Source of the DNA: Microbacterium sp. USTB-Y
Lineage (GTDB): Bacteria; Actinomycetota; Actinomycetes; Actinomycetales; Microbacteriaceae
DNA: 64,000 nucleotides
Direction: 5' to 3'
NCBI RefSeq assembly: GCF_023703415.1
Contig: NZ_JAGMTU010000010.1
Coordinates: 22,352-86,351 of the forward strand
The notes beneath the pieces were generated by a model. The model worked only from the letters and a program-made list of their open reading frames with translations, was not told where the DNA came from and made no database searches. Position 1 is the stretch's first letter; each line of letters starts with the position of its first letter. The position numbers and the translations under genes are program-made. This document shows positions 13,917 through 22,186 of the stretch, in pieces.

Positions 13917-16451
13917 TCAGTGCTCCCCGCCGCGGTTCGTGATGGTCTGCATGAGCGCCAGATACTCCTTCGGCGTCGCCTCCGGAAGGTAGGCGCTGCC
14001 GATCGCCATTCCGATCCTCGGCAGTTGCGCGGGGTCGGCGTAGGCCATGTAGATGGTCTCGTAACGCGGATTGAACTTGCTCTTGAAGCGGAACAGCGAG
14101 GTGAACCCGTAGGCGGGCTCCAGCATCTCGCCCAGCCAGCCGAGCAGACGCGACATGACCGTCGGATCCGGGGCCTCTTCGCCCGGCTTGGTCGCGAGCG
14201 GTGCTCCGGACAGGCTCATCACCTGAGCTCCCTGCTCCTTCATGTGCAGCGCGGCGGACGCGATGACGAACTCCATGATGCCCGGCATGGCTCCGTCGCT
14301 GCGGCGCATGAAGTCGATGGTCCAGCCGGTGATCCTCCCGTCGGTCCAACTCGGCAGCCAGCTCGTGGTCGCCTCGATCCCGCCGTCCTTGTTGATCGCG
14401 AGGAAGATCCCGACGTCCGAGTCCTTGAGCTCTTCCATGCCGCCGAGCGTGAAGCCCATCTCGGGGAGCTTCTTGTGCGCCACCCACTCCTCGCTGACCG
14501 CGGTGATCTCGCGCGAGTAGCGGGAGGGCAGGTCGTGCCAGGTGGACCAGAGGGTGGTCATCCCCTCGCGCTCGCCGCGGTTGAGCGGCTGGCGCACCTT
14601 CTGCCAGGCCTTGCCGGTGAGCTCGAAGCCGGGGAGGTCCAGGACCGTCTCCTCGCCGACGGACATGTACTGCCAGCCGAAGGACTGGAATATCGGCAGA
14701 TAGCGCTCGTGGAAGCTGTAGAAGCAGGCGGACCAGCCCTGCGCCTCGCAGTATCCGATGAAGCCCTCGATGGTGTCCCGCTCCGCACCCTCGGGGCACA
14801 CGGGATCCGACATCGTCAGTGCGACCTTGTTGATGACCCGGTAGGCGATCGCGCCCCGTCCGTCCGGAGTGAACCAGTGGGTGTTGCCCGTCCAGGTGCC
14901 CATGAACCCGAGCGTGCCTCCGCCGCCGTCCCGCAGGAGCGCACGGAATCGGGCCTCCTCGATCGCGAGACTGGAGACGTGCGTCGCCCGGAACAGGCGG
15001 ATCGCGGCGAACACGAAGACGATCCAGAACGGCACGCCGATCCACTGGTAGACGACGAGCGCCGCGCCGTCGACGGGGATCCCCGCATCGGCGATGTCGG
15101 GAAGGAGCCCGGGGGAGACGAAGGGACGCACGAGATCGGCGAGGAGCTCGCCGATCGAGGGCTGTCCATCGAGATAGTTGTCGCCGTCGATGAGGCCGAT
15201 CACGACGTAGATCCCCGCGCACACGACGAAGGCTCCGACCACGGTCGCCGTGAAGCGGCGCGCGGCCGCGCGCGGAGCCGTGACCTGGAACCGGCGTCGG
15301 GTGAGCAGCAGCAGCGCGATCACCCCGATCGGCACGAGGACGGCGAGGATCATGGCGATGCCGTCCTCGATGAGCAGATTGCCGCGGGCCTTATCGTCGA
15401 GAAGATCATTGATCCCCACGGCGGTGGCGGTCAGCACGGCGACTGCGGCGTTGACCACCAGCGCCATGATCCACGCCGCGCGGCGTCCGGTGCGCAGCCC
15501 CCACGCCGCCAGCAGCGTCAGCACCAGCGGCACCAGGCTGATCAGGAACGGGCCAGGGCCGGACTGCAGGATCGCGGCCGCCTGGCGCGTGCAGTCCGCG
15601 GTGAAGTCCTGGACGCAGGACTTGTCCATCGGCTGCGCCTCGACGGGGGAGAAGCCGGAGACGACGAGCCCGAGCGGGGCGTACCACGATCCCGAGACGA
15701 GCACGATGATGGGCCCCAGACCGGTCGCGCCGACGATGGCCGCGACGAGGGTGCGCACCTCGCGGTACGAGCTGCGATGCCAGGACGGGCGCACGGTCCC
15801 GCGCGCGAGCACCGCGCCGAGGATGAGGCCCAGCACGCCGGAGAGGAGCCGGAACACGCTGTCGCTGTCGGCGGCGTACAGCGCGAACATGAGGAGGAGC
15901 GTGAACCCGACGACGCGGATCCGGCGCTGCCACAGCGCCGGGGCGAAGGCGGACGCCGCCATGAGCAGGCCGACGGTCCCGATCGTCGGATCGGCGACGA
16001 GATCGAAGCTGGCCAGCACGCCCCACTGCGATCCCCAGGAGACCAGGAGCGCCTGCGATCCGACGCCGATCAGGATCCCGAGCACGCCGGTGACGAAGAA
16101 CACCCACACGCTCCGGACGGAGCCGAGCGTGCGCTCGGCGTATGCGCCGGCCGTGAGGATCAGCGCGATCGCCAGGAGCCCGCCGACCACCGAATCGCCG
16201 AACAGCAGGGCGGTGAACGGGGTCCACCACAGTCCCTGATCGACGGTGGTGCCCTCCCCGGCGGCGAGCTCTGCGGGGAAGCGCCCGAGGAACGTGCCGG
16301 TGACGAAGCCCATCGCGATCACCAGCACGGCGAGCACCGCGGCGAACGGGGCGCCGCGCAGGTAGGCGAGCACGGCGCCGAGCCAGGGCGGAGTCGGACG
16401 CGGGGGCGAGGTGGGCGGGACGGCGGTGCCGGCCGAGACGTCGTCGGTCAT
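13917..16451 (-). CDS. MprF-like protein: multi-pass membrane region plus DUF2156 synthetase domain
   Basis: An 844-residue protein. The first ~550 residues contain about 12-14 hydrophobic helices, beginning after MTDDVSAGTAVPPTSPPRP with a rhomboid-like or flippase-like section. From about residue 560 a soluble DUF2156 (phosphatidylglycerol lysyltransferase C-terminal) domain follows, with GTWTGNTHWFTPDGRGAIAY, GFIGYCEAQGWSACFYS, GWQYMSVGEETVLDL and LFRFKSKFNPRYETIYMAY. MprF proteins move an amino acid from its tRNA to a lipid and give resistance to cationic peptides; the exact substrate here is not known. The ATG at 16451 has AGAGAGGG upstream. It could be cotranscribed with the following endopeptidase gene, so a shared cell-envelope role is plausible. 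Confidence 0.85.
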   Translation of the reverse strand: MTDDVSAGTAVPPTSPPRPTPPWLGAVLAYLRGAPFAAVLAVLVIAMGFVTGTFLGRFPAELAAGEGTTVDQGLWWTPFTALLFGDSVVGGLLAIALILTAGAYAERTLGSVRSVWVFFVTGVLGILIGVGSQALLVSWGSQWGVLASFDLVADPTIGTVGLLMAASAFAPALWQRRIRVVGFTLLLMFALYAADSDSVFRLLSGVLGLILGAVLARGTVRPSWHRSSYREVRTLVAAIVGATGLGPIIVLVSGSWYAPLGLVVSGFSPVEAQPMDKSCVQDFTADCTRQAAAILQSGPGPFLISLVPLVLTLLAAWGLRTGRRAAWIMALVVNAAVAVLTATAVGINDLLDDKARGNLLIEDGIAMILAVLVPIGVIALLLLTRRRFQVTAPRAAARRFTATVVGAFVVCAGIYVVIGLIDGDNYLDGQPSIGELLADLVRPFVSPGLLPDIADAGIPVDGAALVVYQWIGVPFWIVFVFAAIRLFRATHVSSLAIEEARFRALLRDGGGGTLGFMGTWTGNTHWFTPDGRGAIAYRVINKVALTMSDPVCPEGAERDTIEGFIGYCEAQGWSACFYSFHERYLPIFQSFGWQYMSVGEETVLDLPGFELTGKAWQKVRQPLNRGEREGMTTLWSTWHDLPSRYSREITAVSEEWVAHKKLPEMGFTLGGMEELKDSDVGIFLAINKDGGIEATTSWLPSWTDGRITGWTIDFMRRSDGAMPGIMEFVIASAALHMKEQGAQVMSLSGAPLATKPGEEAPDPTVMSRLLGWLGEMLEPAYGFTSLFRFKSKFNPRYETIYMAYADPAQLPRIGMAIGSAYLPEATPKEYLALMQTITNRGGEH

Positions 16452-16572
16452 GCGGTTGCCCTCTCTGGCGTGAGCGTGCGGCCCGGGGATGCGGCCGAAG
16501 CCGGGACCACTTCTCAGAGTGCCGAACGTCCGGGGCGTTGTACAGTCGCCGGGTCCAGGGCGGGGTCGGTCC

Positions 16573-17049
16573 TCAGGGCGTCGCGACGAGCCCGGTGCCC
16601 TCGCGACGTTCGAACACGAGCTGCGTCTCCGTGGCACGCACGACCGCGTGCACGGTGATGCGCTCGAGCACGATGTCCCGGAGCGCGGCGGCGTCGGCCA
16701 CCGCGACGTGCACGAGGAAGTCGTCGGCGCCCGCGATGTGGAAGACCTGCAGCACCCCTTCCGTCGCGGCGAGGGCGTCGAACAGGGTCTCGACGCCCGC
16801 CTTGCTGTGCGCGCCCAGCCGCACCCGGATCACGGCCTGCACGGGCCGGCCCAGGGCCGCGGGATCCAGGAGGAGGCGCAGTCCGAGGATCACGCCGCGC
16901 GCCCGCAGGGAGCGCAGCCGGAACGCGCACGTGGAGGCGGGGATGCCGAGCCTCGACGCCAGCTCCTTGATCGGCGTGTCGGGGCGTTCGGACAGATCGG
17001 CGATGATGCGCAGGTCGAGCGCATCGACGGTCTGCTGTCCAGGGGTCAA
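16573..17049 (-). CDS. Lrp/AsnC-family transcriptional regulator
   Basis: A 158-residue regulator. The N-terminal helix-turn-helix is DLRIIADLSERPDTPIKELA followed by SRLGIPASTCAFRLRSLRARG. The C-terminal RAM ligand domain begins with VQAVIRVRLGAHS and contains VFHIAGADDFLVHVAV. I chose a TTG start at 17049 because a strong GGAAGGAG lies 6 nt upstream; no ATG or GTG fits as well. It is divergent from the PLP enzyme gene, with a 114-bp region holding palindromes of TCTGACA type, so it probably controls that gene and itself in response to a sulfur amino acid. Confidence 0.9.
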   Translation of the reverse strand: MTPGQQTVDALDLRIIADLSERPDTPIKELASRLGIPASTCAFRLRSLRARGVILGLRLLLDPAALGRPVQAVIRVRLGAHSKAGVETLFDALAATEGVLQVFHIAGADDFLVHVAVADAAALRDIVLERITVHAVVRATETQLVFERREGTGLVATP

Positions 17050-17079
17050 GATCCGCTCCTTCCGAGCGCGCACCGTTGC

Positions 17080-17115
17080 TCTGACAGCAAGAATGTCAGA
17101 CCAGACACGCGTCTG
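17080..17115. promoter_or_regulatory. operator cluster between the AsnC regulator and the PLP enzyme
   Basis: TCTGACA (17080-17086) and TGTCAGA (17094-17100) form a perfect 7-bp inverted repeat with a 7-nt spacer. Immediately after it, CAGAC (17102-17106) and GTCTG (17111-17115) form a second one. This is probably where the AsnC-type protein binds both divergent promoters. Confidence 0.55.
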
Positions 17116-17163
17116 CAGCAATGGGGGTCGCAGTCTGATGCGCGGGGAGGGATGCTGAGGAGC

Positions 17164-18369
17164 ATGATCGATGACGATTCCCTGAACGAGACCCCGCTGC
17201 ACCCTGCGACCGTCGCGGTGCACGCGGGTCGTGCCGACCTGGCGGCTCTGGGCGTGCATGCGGCGCCGATCGATCTCTCCACCACGAACCCGCTCCCCGA
17301 CATCCAGCACGGGGGCGACTCCTACGAGTCGATGGCGAACGGCGGGCACCCGCTGCCGGACGGAGGGAACGTGTACGCGCGGCTGTGGAACCCCACGGTC
17401 GCCCGGTTCGAGGAGGGCCTCGCCGAGCTCGAGCACGCCGAGTCGGCGGTCGCTTTCTCCAGCGGCATGGCGGCGATGACAGCGGCGATCCTCTCGCACA
17501 CGACGGCGGCGGGCAAGCATCACATCATCGCCGTGCGCCCGCTCTACGGTGGCACGGACCATCTGCTCGACTCCGGGCTGCTCGGCGCGGAGACGAGCTT
17601 CTGCACGGAGGGCGAGGTGCACGCGCACCTGCGCCCCGACACCGGCCTGATCGTGGTGGAGACCCCGGGCAATCCGACCCTCGATCTGGTCGACATCGCG
17701 GCGGTCGTCGCTCAGGCGGGGGAGGTGCCGGTGCTCGTCGACAACACCTTCGCGACGCCGCTGCTGCAGAACCCTCTCGACCTGGGCGCGGCGATGTCGA
17801 TGCACAGCGCCACCAAGTACCTCGGCGGGCACGGCGACGTGATCGCCGGGGTCATCGCCTGCTCGGAGCAGACCGCGCAGGCGCTGCGACGCGTCAGGGC
17901 GATCACCGGAGCGCTGCTGCATCCGCTCGGCGCCTACCTCCTGCACCGCGGGCTCGCGACGCTGCCGGTGCGGATGGAGCGCCAGCAGCGCTCCGCCGAA
18001 CAGGTCGTCGCATGGCTTGCCGAGCACCCCGCCGTGGCGGAGGTGCGGTACCCCGGGATCGGGGATGAGCGCGGTCTCATCCCGCGCCAGATGCGCGGCG
18101 GGGGAGCGATGATCGCGGTGCGGCTGCGCGGAGGGTATGCGGCCGCCGAGGCCTTCACCGGTTCCGTGCGGCTGTTCACGCACGCGGTGTCGCTGGGCGG
18201 CGTGGACTCGCTCGTGCAGCACCCGGCGGCGCTGACCCACCGGCCTGTGGCCGCCGAGGCGCGCCCCGGCGCGGACATCGTGCGGCTGTCGATCGGGCTG
18301 GAGGATCCGGAGGACCTCATCGGAGATCTCGCCCGGGCTCTGGCCCGCGTCGCGGTCGTGGTCTCCTGA
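17164..18369 (+). CDS. cystathionine gamma-synthase/methionine gamma-lyase family PLP enzyme
   Basis: A 401-residue PLP enzyme of the Cys/Met metabolism family. Diagnostic blocks are YARLWNPTVARFEEGLAELE, SSGMAAMTAAIL, ETPGNPTLDLVDI, VLVDNTFATPLLQNPL and the lysine motif MHSATKYLGGHGD with Lys218 as the PLP Schiff base. The family covers cystathionine gamma-synthase, methionine gamma-lyase and related enzymes, and the sequence alone does not settle which. A divergent AsnC-type regulator resembles the mdeR-mdeA arrangement of Pseudomonas, which favours a degradative role (inference). The ATG at 17164 follows GAGGAG with short spacing. Length is normal. Confidence 0.88.
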   Translation: MIDDDSLNETPLHPATVAVHAGRADLAALGVHAAPIDLSTTNPLPDIQHGGDSYESMANGGHPLPDGGNVYARLWNPTVARFEEGLAELEHAESAVAFSSGMAAMTAAILSHTTAAGKHHIIAVRPLYGGTDHLLDSGLLGAETSFCTEGEVHAHLRPDTGLIVVETPGNPTLDLVDIAAVVAQAGEVPVLVDNTFATPLLQNPLDLGAAMSMHSATKYLGGHGDVIAGVIACSEQTAQALRRVRAITGALLHPLGAYLLHRGLATLPVRMERQQRSAEQVVAWLAEHPAVAEVRYPGIGDERGLIPRQMRGGGAMIAVRLRGGYAAAEAFTGSVRLFTHAVSLGGVDSLVQHPAALTHRPVAAEARPGADIVRLSIGLEDPEDLIGDLARALARVAVVVS

Positions 18370-18421
18370 CCGGATCCCGGGCGGGATCGGACCGCGGACG
18401 AGCGATGTCGGCGGCCTCGGG

Positions 18422-18427
18422 CAGACT
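18422..18427 (+). promoter_or_regulatory. -10 element of a leaderless start (MFS transporter)
   Basis: CAGACT, then exactly 6 nt, then the GTG at 18434. No Shine-Dalgarno sequence is present. Confidence 0.4.
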
Positions 18428-18433
18428 TGTGCG

Positions 18434-19711
18434 GTGACCGGTATGCGAACGTTCTGGACCGCCCTGCCCACCGAGGGCCGCTGGCTGCTGTCGACCGTCG
18501 CGATCCAGACCCTCGGCCGCGGGCTGACCCTGCCCTTCACGATCATCTACCTGCACGAGGTGCGCGGTTTCGACCTGGGCGTCTCGGGCGCGCTGATGAG
18601 CATCATCGCCGTGACCGGGCTGATCGTGACGGGCCCCGGAGGCACCCTCATCGACCGCTACGGCGCACGACGGGTGCTTCTGGCCGGGCTCATGGCGATG
18701 ATCGCGGGGTGCGCGCTGCTCGCCTTCGCGACGACACCGGCGGTCGCGGCGATCGCGCTCGTGCTGATCGGCGTGAACTTCGGCGTCTCCTGGCCCGGGT
18801 TCAACTCCGTGATCGCGGCGATCGTCGATGGAGACCTCCGCCAGCAGTACTTCGGCGTGAACTTCGCGCTCGTCAACCTCGGCATCGGCGTGGGCGGCAT
18901 CGTCGGCGGCTTCTTCATCGACGTCCACCGCCCGGAGACCTTCACCGCGATCTTCCTCATCGACGCCGCGAGCTCCCTCATCCCCATGGCCCTGCTGCTC
19001 GGACCGCTGCGGCATGTGCGCACGCATGCGGATCCGGCCCAGCCGCACGAGGAGCCGGCGGAGGGGTACCGGCAGATCCTGCGACGACCGGCGGTGCTGT
19101 GGCTGACGCTGCTCACCTTCCTGGCGGTGTTCATCGGCTACGGGCAGATGGAGGGCGGCTTCCCGGCCTTCGCGCGACAGGTGTCCGGCGTCTCCACGCA
19201 GGTGATCGGGTTCTCCTTCGCCGTCAACACCGCCGTCATCGTGCTGCTGCAGTTCGCCGTGCTGAAGCTCATCCGTGGACACCGGCGCACCAGGGTCATG
19301 CAGATCATGACCCTGGTCTGGGGGCTCTCGTGGGTGCTGCTGGGGCTCACGGGGCTGCTGCCGAAGTCGCTCGCGGCGGCCATCGGGGTGCTGCTGTTCA
19401 TGGGGGTGTTCGCGTTCGGCGAGACGATGCTGCAGCCCACGGTCCCCGCGATCTACAACGACCTCGCGTCCGATCGCAGCCGGGGGCGCTACAACGCGAT
19501 CAACGCGGCCGCGTTCCAGGGCGGCGCCATCGCCGGGCCGATCGCGGCGGGTCTGCTCCTCGGCGAGGGCCGGCAGACCTGGTTCATCGTGACGATGGTG
19601 GTCGGCTCGGTGCTCATCTGCCTGCTGGCCTTCGCTCTCGAGCGCCGGGTGCCCGCATCGGCCAACGGGGTCGCGGTCGAGGAGGACGTCGCCGAGGCGG
19701 AGACGCGCTGA
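18434..19711 (+). CDS. MFS transporter
   Basis: A 425-residue major-facilitator protein with about 12 helices. The loop 2-3 signature is GTLIDRYGARRVLLAG, and the second half has GHRRTRVMQIMTLVWG and FGETMLQPTVPAIYNDLA, as in drug-efflux-like MFS proteins. The substrate is unknown. Either the GTG at 18434 or the ATG at 18443 could be the start; I prefer the GTG because a -10-like hexamer ends 6 nt upstream, suggesting a leaderless mRNA. The tail after the last helix is acidic (VEEDVAEAE). It is followed by the ABC system after about 105 bp, with its own upstream palindrome, so cotranscription is unlikely. Confidence 0.87.
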   Translation: MTGMRTFWTALPTEGRWLLSTVAIQTLGRGLTLPFTIIYLHEVRGFDLGVSGALMSIIAVTGLIVTGPGGTLIDRYGARRVLLAGLMAMIAGCALLAFATTPAVAAIALVLIGVNFGVSWPGFNSVIAAIVDGDLRQQYFGVNFALVNLGIGVGGIVGGFFIDVHRPETFTAIFLIDAASSLIPMALLLGPLRHVRTHADPAQPHEEPAEGYRQILRRPAVLWLTLLTFLAVFIGYGQMEGGFPAFARQVSGVSTQVIGFSFAVNTAVIVLLQFAVLKLIRGHRRTRVMQIMTLVWGLSWVLLGLTGLLPKSLAAAIGVLLFMGVFAFGETMLQPTVPAIYNDLASDRSRGRYNAINAAAFQGGAIAGPIAAGLLLGEGRQTWFIVTMVVGSVLICLLAFALERRVPASANGVAVEEDVAEAETR

Positions 19712-19780
19712 GCGCCCGCCCGAGGCCGTCATTGCGGCTCCGGCGCGCCCCCTCCAGGATGGGAGGAGCGCGTTTGTTCA

Positions 19781-19794
19781 GATCGGTGCCGATC
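19781..19794. promoter_or_regulatory. short palindrome upstream of the ABC permease operon
   Basis: GATCGG (19781-19786), TG, CCGATC (19789-19794) is a perfect inverted repeat 22 bp before the GTG start and just downstream of a TTGTTC that could be a -35. It is short enough to arise by chance, so operator function is only a suggestion. Confidence 0.3.
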
Positions 19795-19816
19795 CGGCGG
19801 TGAGCGCGATACAGCG

Positions 19817-22186
19817 GTGACACGGGCGAGGACGATGACGTTTGCGGTGAGACGGGCGCGGCAGCAGACCGCGCGGCTCCTGCTCGTCATGCTCTCCGCG
19901 CTCCTGGTCGTGCTCGGCGTCGGCGGGATGGAGGTGCTGTCGGCACGGCTCGTGGACGACGGGCTGCGGACGATGGCCGGTCGCGCCGAGCCCGGAACGC
20001 AGGTCGCGACCGTCACCGCGCTCCAGTCGGAGGACGCCGGCGCGCAGGACCGCGCCGTGCGCTCGGCGATCGCCGAGGCGTTCGGCGCGGCTCCGGTCGC
20101 CGTGGCCCGGCTGGCGGTGAGCGGCATCTCGCTCGGCAATCCGGATGCGATGCAGGCCATGAGCGGCTCCGACGCGATGGAGCGGGGTTCGCTCGTCGAC
20201 GGTGCCTGGCCGTCGCGCGCGGGCGAGGCGGCGGTGCTCGCGGCCGCCGCCGAGCGGCGCGGCTGGCGCGTCGGGGATCGGATCGCACTCGGCGCCGACC
20301 CGGCGGGCGCGGCCGCGGAGGTCTCCGTCGTGGGGATCTGGACCGCGAACGACCCCGCCGACCCCGTGTGGGCAGGCGATCCCGCGGTGGCCTCGGGGGA
20401 TTCCGGAGGGGCGGCCGGGCCCGTGCTCGTCACCGACGACACCCTGGGGCGGCTTTCCACCACGCCGTCGGTGACCTGGACCATCCGGCCCACGGTGCTC
20501 ACCGCCGGCCGCCTCGACGCGTATCGCGCAGGGCTCGTCCGGCTGCAAGGACTCGCCGCATCCGTGGACCCGGACAACCGCTCCAACACCACGGTCTCCG
20601 GTGGTCTCGCTGCGCTGCTCGATCGCGCGACCCGGGCCGTCACCGTCACCCGCGGCACGATGACCGTGCCGACCGCGATCATCGTGCTGCTCGGTGCGAT
20701 CGCGCTGATCGTGATCCTCGCCGCGCTCGCGTCCGGCCGACGGGACGAACTGCGGTTGCTGCGGGCGCGCGGCGCGGCGGTGCGGGACCTCGCCGGCGGC
20801 GCGGCCGTCGAGGCCGGGGGCGCGTCCGGCGTCGGCGTCGTCGCCGCGCTGCTCCTGCTGCTGCCGTGGGGTCCGTTCTCGTCGACGACCCTTGTGGTGG
20901 CCGTGTCGACCGTGCTCACCGCCGTCGTGGCCGCGGCGGTCGCCGCGGCGCGCGATTCGGCGACCGCCGCGGCGACCCGTGCGGACGCCGGCCGTGGAAT
21001 GGCGGTCGCCCTGCTGCTGCCTGCGTTCCTCGCGGCGCTGGTGGCGGGGTTCGCCCTCTGGCAGCTCTTCGCTCAGGGCGGCGTGCTCGACGCCGGCGGC
21101 AGGGCGGACCCGGTGGCCTCGGCGTCCGGCGCCGCGGCGCTGCTCGCGCTCGCGCTGCTCGTGCCGGTGCTCGCGGTGCTGATCGCAACACTCGCGGAGC
21201 GGGTGGCGCGACGAGGGCGCGGGATCGTTCCCGTGCTTCCGTTGCGCCAGATCGCCCGCCGGGCCGGGGCGACGGCCGTGGCGATCCTCTGCGCCGCGCT
21301 GGCCGCGGGCTCCGTCACGCTCGCCGTCGGCGCCGGCCCGCTCGCTGCGCAGGCCGATCGCGCCGCAGTGCGCGCGGGACTCGGGCTGGATGTGAGGGCG
21401 ACAGCCGGGGTGCAGAGCGCACCGCCGCTCAGCGCGGGCGAGGCCGCGCGGCTGCCGTCGGTCGCGCGCGCCACCGAGGTGCTCGGCAGGGACGCCGAGG
21501 TCGGCGCGGACACGGTCGCGTTCGTGGCGGCGGACTCGACCGCCCTGACGTTGCCCGCCGGTGTTCCGGCCGCCCTCCACCGCGACACCGGAGCACTACC
21601 GATCGCGGTCACGCAGACGCTCGCGGACCGACTGGGAGCACGGGCGGGAACGCGCTTCACGGCGACGCTGCGCCCGGAGGGCGTTCCCGTCGACATGGAC
21701 GTCGTCGCCGTCGTCGCCGCTCTCCCCGGTATCGGATCCGGCTTCGGCATCCTCGCCGAGCGTGCCTCTGCGCTCCGGGCGGCGGACGGGATCACCGCGA
21801 ACGGGCTGTGGATCGCCGCCTCGGATCCGGCTGCGGTCGCCGAAGCCATCCGGGCGCGAGCGACGGACCCCGTCACGATCCTGACGGCGCGGTCGGTGAG
21901 CGTCGCCCCCGTCACCGACGCATCCGTGCTCGTGCTCGTCGTCGGCGCACTCGGCGCCGCGCTGCTCGGGGCGCTCGGCTTCGCCGTCGCGGTCGCCGTC
22001 GATCGCAGCCGGCGCACGGAGGAGCGCGTCGCGTTGCGGGCGCTCGGACTGACTGCGGCGAGACAGCGCACCGCGCGCGTCGGCGAGGTGCTCGGCATCG
22101 CCCTCGCCGGGGTGCTCGGCGGCGTCGCCGCGGGACTGCTCGTGACCGCGGCGGTGCTGCCGGTGATGTGGGGGATCGGCGCATGA
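19817..22186 (+). CDS. FtsX-like ABC transporter permease, first subunit
   Basis: A 789-residue permease of the MacB/FtsX type. It has one N-terminal helix (LLLVMLSALLVVLGVGGM), a large extracytoplasmic domain of about 230 residues, a set of central helices from about residue 290, a second extracytoplasmic section from about residue 520, and three terminal helices (VLVLVVGALGAALLGALGFA and after). The internal duplication suggests two FtsX-like halves. The GTG at 19817 is the best start, but no strong ribosome-binding site is seen. It overlaps the second permease by 4 nt (ATGA). The substrate cannot be inferred; such systems often export lipids, peptides or drugs, or act in envelope signalling. 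Confidence 0.82.
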   Translation: MTRARTMTFAVRRARQQTARLLLVMLSALLVVLGVGGMEVLSARLVDDGLRTMAGRAEPGTQVATVTALQSEDAGAQDRAVRSAIAEAFGAAPVAVARLAVSGISLGNPDAMQAMSGSDAMERGSLVDGAWPSRAGEAAVLAAAAERRGWRVGDRIALGADPAGAAAEVSVVGIWTANDPADPVWAGDPAVASGDSGGAAGPVLVTDDTLGRLSTTPSVTWTIRPTVLTAGRLDAYRAGLVRLQGLAASVDPDNRSNTTVSGGLAALLDRATRAVTVTRGTMTVPTAIIVLLGAIALIVILAALASGRRDELRLLRARGAAVRDLAGGAAVEAGGASGVGVVAALLLLLPWGPFSSTTLVVAVSTVLTAVVAAAVAAARDSATAAATRADAGRGMAVALLLPAFLAALVAGFALWQLFAQGGVLDAGGRADPVASASGAAALLALALLVPVLAVLIATLAERVARRGRGIVPVLPLRQIARRAGATAVAILCAALAAGSVTLAVGAGPLAAQADRAAVRAGLGLDVRATAGVQSAPPLSAGEAARLPSVARATEVLGRDAEVGADTVAFVAADSTALTLPAGVPAALHRDTGALPIAVTQTLADRLGARAGTRFTATLRPEGVPVDMDVVAVVAALPGIGSGFGILAERASALRAADGITANGLWIAASDPAAVAEAIRARATDPVTILTARSVSVAPVTDASVLVLVVGALGAALLGALGFAVAVAVDRSRRTEERVALRALGLTAARQRTARVGEVLGIALAGVLGGVAAGLLVTAAVLPVMWGIGA

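Noticed and set aside
13911..16658. Plus-strand 915-codon frame opposite the MprF-like gene
   Set aside because: It is a low-complexity Arg/Asp/Glu/Gly frame without a family, while the opposite strand has a coherent membrane plus DUF2156 protein.
20368..22182. N-terminal extension of the second ABC permease back to 20368
   Set aside because: The extension is arginine-rich antisense-like sequence overlapping the first permease; the ATGA overlap at 22183 gives a proper membrane-protein start.
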